From contig JAIXMG010000017.1 in the NCBI GenBank assembly GCA_025201345.1, positions 186,001 through 250,000 of the forward strand: a stretch of DNA of 64,000 nucleotides. Direction: 5' to 3'. Source of the DNA: Thamnidium elegans (lineage: Eukaryota > Mucoromycota > Mucoromycetes > Mucorales > Mucoraceae). The position numbers were made by a program, and so were the translations under genes. Numbering within the stretch: the stretch's first letter is position 1; every line of letters begins with the position of its first letter. Below the pieces are notes generated by a model that ran no database searches, had not been told where the DNA came from, and saw only the letters and a program-made list of their open reading frames with translations. Positions 1 through 11,692 of this stretch are shown one piece after another.

Positions 1-673
1 GTTCGAATATAGAGCCTGTACGTCAAACGATAACGCCTTTACCTTTAACCAAAGATTTATTGCAACGTAAGAATAAGCTTGACAAGTTACTAGATCAAAA
101 AGAAAGGCGTCAACATCAAGATTATTTTACAAGTAAGCCTGTTACGGCCGGATTAGGTATTTCAACACCTAATGATCGATTATCCGGCGGCGGCGGCAGT
201 GGTCTACGTTCACGACGCACAAGCTCATCCCGAATTTCTAATTCAAACCGAAGCGAACCCGAAAAATCTCGACAGCATAGTGAATGGAGTTATGAATTAG
301 ATTTAGTAAAGTCTAGTATATCTGGTTCATCATCAAAGGATATTCATAGAAAGAAATCAACTACTTCTGTTAGTGGATCATCTAATCGTAATAGTGTCTC
401 CATGAGAGCTTACAGTGCTAATCATAGATATATGGATAAAAATACGACAGATAAATTTAATCAAGCTTTTACTAGACCAGATCAACACCTGTTACAACAG
501 GAAAATCACACTAAATACGATATAATTTATCAAGCGGTAAAAAGAGTTGTCAATTCTCGTGGACCGGAATCAAAAGAGATTAGGAAATTAGAGCATTTTG
601 ATTTTACTAGACAACAAGAAAATAGTTGTATTGAAGAACCAATTGAATCTTTAAAGCATTCACAGTCTTTAGG

Positions 674-707
<34 letters not shown>

Positions 708-3700
708 ACGACACCAAATAATAGATATAGTAATAGGTTTTCATGGTTATCGATGAATACAGCAAGTATATATGATGAAAAATCACTTGATTATGACGAT
801 TCTATACTAGACAAAAAATTATCCATGATTGAACCTATACCACCCCCACCACCTATATTACCACTATCTGCTACCACCATCACCAGTAGTTCATCAATTA
901 TAGCACCAAACCCATTACAGGGTAACTCGCTTTATTTATTTTCACCCGATAACCGGTTTCGTATCTTAGTTTGGAAGTTTATCCGAAAAAGGTAAATACA
1001 TTTAAATTTAGTCAATTTATATAATATATTTTTTTCTTTAATCATATTAAAAACCAAGTTTCAAGACATGTCGAAACTTTTTTATTTTTTTTAATGATAA
1101 TTCATTGGTTTATATTAGCTTGTGTACCAATTATATCCAATGAACAAAAGTCTAGTTTTAGTGGACAATGGACTCATTATCCTATAATAGTCATCCAAAG
1201 CATGTATACGATCGAAATAGGATGCAAGATCATTGCATATGGATTGGTACTACCAAACGACAAAGCATATCATAGAGCCTATCTAAACAGTTTTGGTAAT
1301 GTGCTAGATACTGTTTCGGTTGTTTCATATTGGATAGACTTTGTTTTGATGATGTTTAATTACCCTTACATGTCTTTATTTAAAGCGCTGGGAGCTTTAA
1401 GACCTTTACGTTTATTATCTATTTTACCTGGTACGGCTGTCATCTTAAAGTCATTAGAAACAAGTTGGGATATATTATTGGCTGTATCCGGTTTAATCTT
1501 GTTTTTCTTACTCTTGTTTGCTCTTATTGGCTTAATCTCGTTTCAAGGCGTATTTTCTAGAAGATGTTATTATACTGCATCTGATAATACACGTAAAATA
1601 TATATATATATATATTTGTTTGTTTATATAATTATCAAACACTAATCTCAATTTTCTAGTGCAATTGGTAGAACCTGCAAAGTATTGTTCAGGGTATATG
1701 AATGGATCGACTATCACGGGTGCTTATAATACTGTAACAGGCGAAACAATTTACCCTGGATACCAAGGTTATATATGTACTCAAGATCAAATATGTATGG
1801 AAAATAGTGTAAATAACCCACAACATGGTTTTGTAAATTATGATAATATCTTTTTTTCCTTCCTGAGTGTTTATACATTCGTATCGTTGGAACTTTGGAC
1901 CGACTTAATGTATCAAACACAAGATGCGGATTCTTCTGTAGCGGCACTATATTATTGTTTGGGTGTTTATATTATTGCATTCGTATTAACGTTTCTATTG
2001 TTTGGTAAGAAATAGGAAAAAAAGACATTAAATCCGATTTATACATACTAAAAGTTTATAAATAGCCGTTATTACATCTGCTTTCGCACGTGTTCGTGCT
2101 GTTAGTTCAGTGAGTGCATTTACAGCGAAAAAGAAAGGATACCCGGTTTTACGAGATGCAGAAGGATTAGATGATGAAACCATGTGGATGTTTGATAACC
2201 CACCTGAAGAATTAGGAAAGGGTATGACTCGACTAAAATTACGTTGGTGGATTGTACGACTTGTCAAAAGCAAAACTTTCTTTTATTTGGGTGGACTTCT
2301 TGTTTTGTTTGATTTGGTCTTCATGTGTCTAAGATCGTTTTATGCTAGTGTAGAGACTCTAGAATTGGTAGATAATGCTGAAACTGCTTTTACTTTTTTG
2401 TTTGCGCTTGAAATCATTTTAAGGATGGTTGGTGCCGCTGCTTGGATGAATTTTTGGTCAACAAAACGTAATTTACTTGATTTATTTCTAGTTATTAGTA
2501 CTTGTGTAATTCAATTGCCCATGATTCAGGATTCATGGGTTTACAAGTATTTAACTATTTTTCAAATATTGAGGTTGTACCGCTTATTTATTTGTTTACC
2601 ACGTGTCCGTCGCCTTTTGGTAAGACTTGGCTTTTTTTGTTTATATATATTCTTCTTTGATACTAATGTAAACAATTGTATCAAAACAGTCTTCTGCTTT
2701 AGGTACTGGAGAAAGTGTTATTTATGTCATGGTATTTCTAATTCTAGCAACAGCACTATGTGCCGTCGTTTTTATGCAAATGTTTGGAGGAGATTACGAT
2801 GGAATTCTAGAACTGACAGAACCAGGAAATAGATTTGATACGTTTTGGCAATCGTTTGTATCACTAATTGTAGTTTACACAAGTGAAACATGGACAACCG
2901 TTTTATATAATGCAATGGCCAGTCAAACCGGTCAAGGCTCAATTTATGCTGCTGTCGCTTTATCATTTTATTTTGCGTTTGGTAGGTACATTATGTCTGG
3001 ACTTTATATTGCTGTTGTATTGGAGAATTTCGAGCTAAGTGACGATTACATTCGCCACTACCAAATCAAGGATTTTATTCATCGTCACCGATTTAAAGAT
3101 AACGATCGAACCGAAACTATCCTTTTAAAACTATTTCGACCATTATACTATCTCAATCAAAAGAAACACGTACAGATATCTAAATTACCAACTAGTTTAA
3201 CTGCTTCACTGACAAAATCTGACCTAAATGAATTACTAACAGATATGCCAAACAGAAAAAACGAACAACCAGAACCTAAAAAACCTTCTTGGATAGAACA
3301 AAAAGTTTCCATATTATCTACAAACATTCGGCAACGGTTACCGTTCCTTCAAAAACAAACAAGTATTAAGTCCGCACCTATTAATTTGTTTATGCAGGAC
3401 CTAGATGAGGGTCCCGAAGATTATGACCTTATTGCTGATGAAGAAGATCGTGAAGCAATAAAGGAGAGTACACCTGTCGTCAATTCATTATTCTTTTTTT
3501 CAGAAAGAAGTAGAGTTCGATACTGGTGTAAACGATTAGTAGGATCTACAGATGATGGACAAGCCGAGAAGCAAAATTTATTTAATTGGATTGTTATGGC
3601 GTGTGTGTTTGTTAGTATCCTGATGGTTATTTTAGACGAGCCCTCAACCCGTTTAATTCGTAAGGACACGTCCGAACAAGATGTCTATGATCGAATTGAA

Positions 3701-5069
3701 GTGGGGCTTAGTATTGTGTTTATTGCCGAATTGATCATTCGTATTATCGCTGATGGGTTTCTATTAACTCCTAATGCATATATGCGAAACCACTGGAACC
3801 AGTTAGATATATGTGTTATCTTGTTAAATATCATTACCATCTTTATGGGAACAGATGAAAGCCCTCGTGGTTTAAGTACATTTCGTAGTTTACGTATCTT
3901 GCGACTAATTCGATACTTTAATGGTGTACGCGATATATTTGTCTCGTTATTTTATGCTTTCCCGTTAATGTTGGATGCATTGGTCTTTACGTTTTTAGTA
4001 TTGATTCCGTTTGCTGTATATGGTGTCAATATATTTGGTGGTCTAATGTGGTTATGTAACGATGACTCAGTCCTTACCCGAGCTGAATGTATAGGTGAAT
4101 ATAATAACAATATTAGTAGTGACGATGATATCGAAGTCAATATGTGGATTCCCAGAGTGTGGCAAAACCCCCAGAACGGATTTTATTCATTCGATACCTT
4201 CCCCGCTGCTTTACAACATTTATTTTCTTTAACATCCACTGAAGGTTGGGTCGATACCATGTTTAGTGCCATGAGCACACCAAACGAACCACATTACCAG
4301 CCAGCGCTCAGTTGGAGTTCAAAAGCAGTCTACCACAGTATATTTTATATTGTCTTTATGATTATGTCACAAGGTACGATGCAATTGTTTGTTGGCGTTA
4401 TTATTGAGAAATTCAAGGAGCGAAGAGGGATTACTACATTGACTACAACTCAAAGGCAGTACTGTGATCTACAACGTCTACTGGCTAATGTTAAACCAAC
4501 CATCAAAGTGTTTCGACCGGACTCTAGGATTCAGCAGATCTGTCATGACATGGTCATTGAGAAACATGGCAAATTCAATAGGCTTATGATGTTTATCATT
4601 TGTCTGAATATTATTACCATCGCAAGCGAGTTTAAAAACGAACCTGAATGGTTGAACCTGGCACAAGGTAAATAGCTAATATATATGTGTGCGCAGTTGT
4701 TTCTAATGGTAATTATATATATATACGTAGACTACTCCTATTTGGTATTTACAGTGATTTATGTTATTGAATGTATTATCAAACTATTAGGGTTAGGCTG
4801 GAAAAAGGTATGAAAAAAAAAAAAAAGACTACAAATCGAAAAAAAAAAACTTTAATTCATGCAACTTTTTTTTTTTTTTAGTGGATTCGAAGTAAATGGA
4901 ATTGGTTTGATTGTTTAATAGCCATCAGTGCTTTGTTCTTATTAATCCTTCGATTTGCACTACCTGATTTATGGACACTAAGAGTAGAAAGGTATTGTTT
5001 AGTTTTAGCTGCGTTTCGTTTAGGAGAAGGCATTGATTTCTTGCAAACACTTTATCACACTATTGCGTA

Positions 5070-5104
<35 letters not shown>

Positions 5105-6944
5105 GGGAAGGGATCGCATAAGTATATATTTTACTTACCGCTTTTTTTTTTTTTTCTAGAAAATCTATGCCTTCCATTATTCAAGTGTCCTCTGTGTTTA
5201 TGGTGACCATGTGCTTATTTGCCATGTTGTTTATGGAGTTCTTTGGTTTGACAAAGTACGGTATTTACGGCACTGCACACTCTAACTTTAGAGACTATGG
5301 TAACGCCTTGCTATTACTTGTGCGAGCAACCTCTGGCGAAGCATGGAATGCCATCATTGTCGATTATACAGTTCAATACCCCAACTGTAATTCGTCTTCT
5401 AATTATTTAGAAGATGATTGTGGATCTCCATTCTGGGCTTACTTTTTATTTGATGTATTTTATATTATTTGTACTCATATCTTTTTGAATCTATTTACTG
5501 CTGTAAGTTTCATTTCTTTTTTCTTTTTTTTTCTAAAAACTGACATGTTTTTTTTTGGTAGGTCATTATTAGCAACTTTGAGTATGCTTATGAGACAAGA
5601 ACTCGATTTACCAATATTACAAAAGCCGATCTTCGCATGTAAGTCTTTTTTTTAAAAAAAAAAGACAAAATAGTTGACTTACTATATATAGGTTTAAACA
5701 AGCTTGGGCAGATATCGATATTAACGGTACTGGATACATTCAAAAAGAAAGCCTGGCAAAATTACTTCGCAAACTTACTGGTCGATTTCAATTCAAAATA
5801 TACGATGAATCCTTATCGATTCCTAATATTAAAAACCCTAGTATACAGCTAAAGAGTACAGCTAAACCTATACCCAATGACCGTGGGCTTGTTCGATACC
5901 GCCCTGAAGATTACGAAATAGATATTAAAGAGCTGAATAATTGTTTAAGTAAAATGGATATGGAAGAAGTGAGAAAGAGAAGATTTGAGTATAATCTTTA
6001 TTTCAAGGTAAAATAGAATACTTATATACGTATGTGTAAATAATGATATTGATATCGAATGAATAGGAAATCCTGAGATCAGAAACATCAAAAGGAATAC
6101 CATTCGCTAGTGTATTGACAATTATATCATATCGATTTATTAATGTAACAACGTCTCTAACGTAAGTCTTTTCTTTTTTTTTAAAAAAAAAAAAATACCC
6201 CTTATGCTAATATCTCTTCTTTTTTTCCCCTGTGACATTTAGTTTAGATCCACTTATTGAACGTCTAGAAAAAATCGAGCAATTAACCCAAGAATATCAT
6301 TTAGAAAAAGCAGCTGGCTTCTTTATTGCCCAAATCCAAAAGAGACGATTCGTACGTCTACTATGGAAGAAGCGAGACGAAGACGAAGTTAAGAAACTAG
6401 GAGTAACCAGCTCCAGTCATTTTGAGTATGGATCTCCAATTTCCACCTTGGAAAGTCCGATTACATTCTTACGCGATCGAAAGAAAAAGTCGTCTACTTC
6501 TGTACCTCGTATTGTTATTGATAATGTACCTGCTGTTACATCACAAGCATCACCTACACCAAGTGCCAACAGTATACCTGCATCCCCTATGTCAACTTTC
6601 TCAATGGATAACCAGTATGACCCTTATTATTCAAATGGAGCTCATTCGCTAAGTGTAGCACCCGGAACCTCTAGTTTACCGTCTTCTCCCAATACTGATT
6701 TTGAAAGCACAGGTCGGTTAGGTGGATTATCACCTTATTCTCCTATGCCAAACTTGAGCCCTGCCTCTAGACAAAATTGGTTATTGATTGATGGTAATGT
6801 AGAAATGCCAATTGATATTTCAGATAGTTTAATGGATTCAATGAACCACAGTATGTGGTCAGGTAAACTTACAATTCATATTCTTATTTTGTACAAGTAC
6901 TAATTCTTTATTTAGATATGTTGAGAGAGGAAAATAACCAATAA
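1..6944 (+). CDS. CCH1: High-affinity voltage-gated calcium channel alpha subunit (CCH1), 5'-partial
   Basis: Pore-forming subunit of the fungal plasma-membrane calcium channel, which works with Mid1 in calcium uptake under stress. The frame is open from base 1, so the N-terminus lies outside the window. Likely exons: 1-991, 1066-1593, 1660-2003, 2065-2620, 2689-4667, 4731-4807, 4882-5068, 5160-5502, 5561-5640, 5692-6007, 6067-6161, 6243-6861 and 6916-6944, giving about 2,050 residues. Four repeats of six membrane segments are visible. Each pore loop has a Glu-x-Trp core: ELW (Glu at 1890), ETW (2885), EGW (4241) and EAW (5338), an EEEE-type filter. S4-like segments are clear in repeats II and III (LRLYRLF, LRILRLIRYF) and poor in basic residues in repeat IV. 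An EF-hand-like DINGTGYI follows IVS6 near 5715. The N-terminal part carries a CAA-encoded glutamine run. The last exon ends in a short REENNQ tail. Confidence 0.93.
674..709 (+). repeat. CAA trinucleotide run (polyglutamine) in CCH1
   Basis: A near-perfect CAA run encodes about 11 glutamines in the cytoplasmic N-terminal region of CCH1. It lies in low-complexity sequence and is a likely length-polymorphic tract. Confidence 0.85.
5072..5103 (+). repeat. Poly-T tract of about 32 bases in a CCH1 intron
   Basis: An uninterrupted T run starts three bases after the donor GTAAG of the intron between exons 7 and 8, followed by GGGG. Similar long T runs lie in introns or spacers near 15990, 37794, 44231, 49501 and 56881. 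Their exact length may be affected by sequencing slippage. Confidence 0.85.
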
Positions 6945-7467
6945 GAAAAAACTACTATATACCCACACTCACACACACATTTTTTTTATTTATTTATTTT
7001 TGTATTTTTTCTTTAGTCATTTATAATTATATTATTTGTCATTTATTAGTTACCTCTAAACCAAAACATATTGTAAATAATAAAATTTTGTTACAGTTAT
7101 GAAATACTTTACGCGTATAATGGTTCTGGAACGAATGACACACTTCTGATATATTTAAATGCAACTGTTGGAAAAAAAAGAAGCCTTTCTTTTTATGCGT
7201 GAACGTAGATCTCCCGCCTATTATTGGATCCGGGTCTAAATTACTTTTTTTTTGATCGTCCTTCATATTTTATTGGGTAACCATCAGTTATGCAAACTAA
7301 CAACAGAACTATACCAATTAATAAAAATAATATGCTTTCGTCTAAAGAAAAAAAAAGAGGTCTGGACTACATCAACGAATGAATATAAATACAGGGACAT
7401 CGATCGCGGAAGAATTCGTTTTTTTTTTCCTCATCAAATTTAATCTCTCTAAATTTAAATAACATTA
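6945..7467. other. Spacer between CCH1 and the pacifastin-like gene
   Basis: AT-rich 3' flank of CCH1 followed by the promoter and leader of the small secreted gene. A short CA run lies near 6968. Reading frames here are short and low-complexity, and I see no gene. Confidence 0.6.
7384..7391 (+). promoter_or_regulatory. TATA box of the pacifastin-like gene
   Basis: TATAAATA stands 84 bases before the ATG at 7468 with no intervening gene. The spacing is reasonable for a TATA-driven fungal gene with a short leader. Inferred from sequence and position only. Confidence 0.5.
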
Positions 7468-7782
7468 ATGAAGAACTATCTTTTCATAATAGTACTTGCT
7501 TGCTTTTTACTTCCAATTCTCTCTGTAATTGCTGCTGAAGAAGCAAACGCTGAAACTGACGCTGATAACGGTGGTGGTGGTGGTGGTGGCCGTGGAGGCG
7601 GTGGTGGTGGCGACGGTGGCGGCGGCGGTGGCGGCGGCGGAGGAGGATGTGGAGGTGGTCGTCGCTATGGAGATCGCTGGAACTGGGGCTGCAATACATG
7701 CTGGTGTGACCGTAGCGGTACTCATTGTACAAACTACCGTTGTCATTATGTTGAAGACGAACCCAGTAGTATCCCTAATTAA
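7468..7782 (+). CDS. Small secreted glycine-rich protein with a pacifastin-like cysteine motif
   Basis: Single-exon gene for a 104-residue protein. Residues 1-22 form a clear signal peptide (basic start, long hydrophobic core, Ala-Ala cleavage region). A short acidic stretch follows, then a glycine run (about residues 35-65) with scattered Arg/Asp, then a compact domain with six cysteines. Its spacing is C-x13-C-N-T-C-W-C-x3-G-x2-C-T-x3-C. That closely follows the pacifastin (LCMI) inhibitor signature C-x(9-12)-C-N-x-C-x-C-x(2-3)-G-x(3-4)-C-T-x3-C, including the Asn after Cys2 and the Thr after Cys5. Pacifastins are serine-protease inhibitors best known from arthropods. Inhibitor function is inference; a glycine-rich wall or effector-like protein is the alternative. 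A TATA box lies 84 bases upstream. Confidence 0.75.
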   Translation: MKNYLFIIVLACFLLPILSVIAAEEANAETDADNGGGGGGGRGGGGGGDGGGGGGGGGGGCGGGRRYGDRWNWGCNTCWCDRSGTHCTNYRCHYVEDEPSSIPN

Positions 7783-8635
7783 TTACTCCTTTTTGTAAAA
7801 TAACCTCTCTGTAAATAGTCTCAACTTTTTTATTTTCCTCCTTTTTCCAAGAAAAATTTACATATAATCTTTAATAAAAAAAATTTAAAATTTTTATATA
7901 AGCATAACTTCATTAAAAAAAAAGACTATACTTTTTTTTTCTAATTGGAAGGTTCGATTTCCTTTTTTTTTTAAAAAAAAAAATAAATAAATAAATAAAT
8001 AATTGGATGTGTAATCGTACCCTGTAATTGACAGTTATACATCGTTGAACTTAATAATTCGTAGAGTAGCCACTTATATGCCACTTTCAGATAATACAAA
8101 TGCACCCTCTTGCAGAGGAAAAGGAGCTTGACAGTTTTACTCGTTAAAAAACAGTAAAATGTGACGAATTCTTAAAAGCATGAAGCTGTATAACTGGAGA
8201 TATAATTATCCCAAAAAAAAAAAATACATCTAATAAATTATCCAACACCATTTATATATTTCAAAGAAAAAGAAAAGTAACGAATAGCCACTTTGGTGAG
8301 AAAAATACGGTGTTCTAATGATACATCTCTGGTTTTTATGCTGTACAACGTGTAACGCTCGCACACACCTGCTTATTTCCTGCGCACTTGGTTTTACAAA
8401 AGACGGAGCCCAAATAGTTTTAGGGAAGAAAAAAAAACGAAAGTGCTTTATGGATTTTTTTTTTTTTTTATTGAAAACAAAAGTTAAAAAGGATAATTTT
8501 TCGTTTATGTATATAGAAATGACTTGGAGGGTAAGAAGGGGGGGAGTGGGAAAAAAAAGGGCCTTTAAACTATTAGATAAGAGTATTTGATGGTGGTACA
8601 CTTTTTAATAAATATCTTTCTCTCTCTTTTTTTTT
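7783..8635. other. Gene-poor spacer with a T10A11 palindrome
   Basis: The 3' flank of the small secreted gene, then AT-rich DNA with a T10A11 palindrome at 7963-7983 followed by a few AAAT units. Open frames at 8230-8601 (minus) and 8318-8590 (plus) overlap each other, are lysine/phenylalanine-rich and look like chance. It is also the 3' side of INH1. Confidence 0.6.
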
Positions 8636-8979
8636 TTACTTGGATGTGTGCTTTTGTTCTAAAGCTTCGAGATCCTTCTTGAGAGCAGCGGTATCCTTTT
8701 CTTGCTTAGCCAAGGCTTCACGAAGAAGTTTGAGCTTTTCAGCGTCCTAATTTGAAAAAAAAAAGAAAATATTAAAATCTTTTCTCTTACTTTCCCCCAT
8801 CACATATACACTTTTTTACTTACGTGAGAACGAGCCCAAACGTTTTCGACGGCCTTTTCCTTTTGACCGAAAGAACCAGAAGCGGCAGTTGCACCTTCAG
8901 AACCACTTCGAGAAGAAGTGAAACGCTTAGCCATACGAGAAGTAGAGGAAGAGACACGTTGAACAGACTTGGAGAACAT
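8636..8979 (-). CDS. INH1: Mitochondrial ATP synthase inhibitor (IF1 family)
   Basis: Two exons (8979 to about 8826, and 8745 to 8636) encode about 88 residues. The first 15 or so are basic and serine-rich without acidic residues, fitting a mitochondrial presequence. The middle carries the IF1 inhibitory region: a Gly/Ser stretch, then GQKEKAVENVWARSH, then a long helix (DAEKLKLLREALAKQ) and a C-terminal coiled coil rich in Lys/Glu ending HTSK. IF1 blocks F1-ATPase hydrolysis when matrix pH falls. The intron falls between the inhibitory helix and the coiled coil. The start is the first ATG, and the family length (80-100) fits. The product is short, but motif order and length agree well. Confidence 0.88.
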
Positions 8980-9608
8980 TTTTGTTATGATAATCTAATA
9001 TTAAAATTGGATAAAAGAAAAAAAGAAATTAAAAAAAAAAAAAAAAACTCTTTGCCTTTATACAAACAAAAAAAAAAAAAATCCATAGGATGACGCCAGT
9101 CAGTCCACTTTTTGAAACTATTTTTTTTTTTTGTTACACAAGTAAAGGTATTTGCATATGCGTTTTCTTCTTGGTCTTATATTATAGGTCCTATTTCCCC
9201 CCTTTTCTTTCCGTGAATGGCGTGTTTTTTTCAACTCGGTTATAAATCATGTTTGATACATTTGCTTTTTTGATTAATTGAATTCACTGCTTATTTCAGC
9301 ATAAACGAGTTGCTCTTTTTTTTTAAAACTCAAAGTTGTATACTACTCCGTATGATGTCATTTATCCTTTACTTTTTGACTCATACGAGTTCTACTTCTA
9401 AATTAACCACACTTTTCACTAAAAAATACCGCGTTTTATCTAACAAAAATGATAACTATTTGTTTAATATCAGACAAATAAATACTCTACGCTCTTTTTT
9501 TTTTTTTTTTAATGCAAATAACGGAAGTTTTCACAACTACAACTTTTATAGTTGACGTACACTTTGCATTACTACGTAATTAGGTAGGACAGGAGCTTGG
9601 ACGGGATT

Positions 9609-9616
9609 TATAAAAA
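9609..9616 (+). promoter_or_regulatory. Possible TATA box
   Basis: TATAAAAA lies 110 bases upstream of the short ORF at 9719, inside the compositionally distinct island. It is meaningful only if that ORF or a noncoding transcript is real. Confidence 0.25.
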
Positions 9617-9718
9617 GTAGTGCACATCATACACTCCCGCCTATCTGGTTATATTAAGAAACAAACTCAGTCCCCCATTGATCACCATTGTACTTTCAAG
9701 GCAGCAAAAAAAAATACA

Positions 9719-9814
9719 ATGGGTTGTATCGGAAGCTCTGTTATCCAGTATCCCCTCGGCAAGTTGTTAGTTAGTCCAAATTCCCACGAGAAGTTTATCA
9801 TTATGAGGCTCTAA
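9719..9814 (+). CDS. Possible very small protein with N-terminal MGCIGSS (uncertain)
   Basis: ATG-initiated frame of 31 residues starting MGCIGSS, a pattern that fits N-myristoylation at Gly2 plus palmitoylation at Cys3, as in G-alpha subunits and Src-like kinases. The rest resembles no family I know. A second open stretch in another frame follows at about 9808-9909 and ends in SRCQ, so a spliced product is conceivable but unproven. It could equally be chance in a spacer. Confidence 0.25.
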   Translation: MGCIGSSVIQYPLGKLLVSPNSHEKFIIMRL

Positions 9815-10008
9815 ATAATTATGATACAAATATAGCAACGGGTGACCCAGGCTCAACATCATCCAATATTCCTACTTGTTCGATATATGCCGACTACTCC
9901 CGCTGTCAATAACGCATCATACCATTCCCCCGTCCACTTTTTTTTTTTTATACGTATTGTAATTAAAGTGATTCATGGTCTGGTTGAGTTTGTTAGAGTA
10001 TTAAATAT

Positions 10009-10952
10009 TTATTGATTATGAAATGAATGATAAGGAGGCAGTGTAACACCAAGCTGTTTACGGAACTCATCTAAAGGTGTATGAAAATGTTCTTCGAAAT
10101 AGACATTCATAAGTGGAGTACAGGAGGCACCACATTGAAGAGCCCAAGGAACATAATTTGTATAAAGACGTCTACGTTCAGGCCAAGACATTCTTAATGG
10201 TCCAAACATAGAAGCCAGCATCGTCATGGGTAAACCAGTTTGAGCCCATTCAAACCACTTTAATGCAATTTCTTCTTCTACCGTAACACCTAATCCAGTC
10301 AACGTATGAAAGAAATCATGAATTTCACGATATCTTTTAATAACATAGGCTAACTCTTCATCATCTACAAACTTGACATCACATCGTGTATCGGGCGTAA
10401 CCCCTTGATCCTCTAGCCAACTAACATATATTTGGCCAAATGTACCTGGTGCACAGGTTCGTTTTAATTCATCAAAATCTAATGTTCTAGTATTGATAAT
10501 AGGTCTTTCACGTAAAATACGACGTCCAACACTAGATTCTAACATTTGATCACGCATACGAGATAAGAATAATCTACCTGTTGTTTCTCCTAATGTAGCA
10601 ACCATATCTTAAAAAAAAAGTAAACTATTAGAAAGAAAAATTCCTTGATTTTTCAAAAAAAATATTTGTTACCTCCACGTAAAGGGTCATTTAAAGCCGT
10701 GACCGCAGAAGCAGCTGTCAAAACTGTTCTTTCAATACCGGAAATAGGAACGTGTGTTTCATAAAGTTTTTTACTAGGCTTTCTATGTTCTACAATAGAG
10801 TCAACTTTTTTTTAGGTGTCAAAAGTAAATAAATAAATATTACCTTGATCGCCTAAACCTCCTAAAGAAGTTAAAGAGCGAGAAAATATTCTAACATTAG
10901 GTGTTTGAAGAAAGTGTCTACTGAGTACTGTTAATTGACGAGATCGATTCAT
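10009..10952 (-). CDS. COQ4: Ubiquinone biosynthesis protein COQ4
   Basis: Three exons (10952 to about 10843, about 10803 to 10672, about 10611 to 10009). The product of about 270 residues begins with an Arg/Ser/Leu-rich mitochondrial presequence (MNRSRQLTVLSRHF). The body follows COQ4 closely: a segment with SAVTALNDPLRG and the VATLGETTG stretch, then HDFFH followed by VTVEEEIALKWFE. That is the HDxxH-x(n)-E metal-binding signature of the family. COQ4 acts on the matrix face of the inner membrane in the coenzyme Q synthome and is implicated in C1 oxidative decarboxylation. The second intron interrupts the domain between ALNDPLRG and VATLGE. The stop is at 10009. Confidence 0.94.
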
Positions 10953-11692
10953 TTTGTAAAAGTGTGCTTCTTTTTTTTTTAAAAAAAAAAATAATAATGT
11001 GCGATTTTTTTATTATTGTTATTTTTAGTTGATACTTGAAACTCCCCCCTGGCTTGAATAAGGCGAAGAAAAAAAAAATCAGTTTTTACAGTTATGCAAA
11101 AACTTTCCTCTTCTTGTAATTGAATCTATGCGTATTATAGTCCTTAAGCAATTTTATTCTAGCGATAAACTTGGTATTACTAAACTATTATTTTTCTTTA
11201 AAAAAAAAGATAGATAGTGGTCGCTTAACTATTATCTTTTTTTTTTTAAAAAAAAATCGGGTATGTATAAAAAAATTTCATGCTGGGACAAGAACAGATT
11301 TTTCTGCTACCTTTTACCACGACTATTTATCATAGAAGGCTATCCAGAATGAATAACTTGAGAAGCTGTGCCTTTATATTCTCTATTTATTTCTTTGTGG
11401 TACGAGTAGTAGCAAGCATTGATATGCCACGAAATGACATAAAATAGTCCAACACGGAATCTTTTTAAAGAATAAAGAATTTTCCTCTCCAATGAGACGC
11501 GCCGTTTATAGAAAAACTCGCCCTTATTATGCCAGAGAAATATATACTCTTTATTGCCATGTTGTAAAAAGCAAATCATATTGGTCATCAACAGTCACGA
11601 TACGCCATCTTTTTCTTGCGGATGTTTATAAACCTTTTTTTTTCTTTTCCCTTTAAAAAAAAACTTGTTTCTAAAAAAAAAAGCTTAATACT
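10953..11692. other. Divergent promoter region between COQ4 and RTR1
   Basis: Shared upstream region of two divergent genes. T(n)A(n) palindromes lie at 10971-10991 and 11237-11256. The minus-strand frame at 11340-11591 has no recognisable domain and no supporting context, so I treat it as noncoding. Confidence 0.6.

Larger units (their letters stand above)
8980..10008. other. Spacer between INH1 and COQ4 with a less AT-rich island
   Basis: The first half is the INH1 5' flank, with A/T runs at 9030-9080 and 9121-9132. From about 9550 to 9950 the base composition shifts to a more even, non-repetitive sequence with several CCC stretches, a TATAAAAA at 9609 and a short ORF at 9719-9814. The frame at 9310-9555 is low-complexity and looks spurious. 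Confidence 0.5.

Noticed and set aside
7484..7798. Overlapping frames on both strands of the polyglycine gene
   Set aside because: His/Arg, Ala/Thr and Val/Ala runs are other-frame readings of the GGT/GGC repeat; only the plus frame from 7468 has a signal peptide and cysteine motif.
8230..8601. Minus frame of 123 codons and overlapping plus frame at 8318-8590
   Set aside because: Overlap each other, run through A/T homopolymers and show no domain.
9310..9555. 81-codon plus frame
   Set aside because: Low-complexity with poly-Phe at a T run; no domain and no start context.
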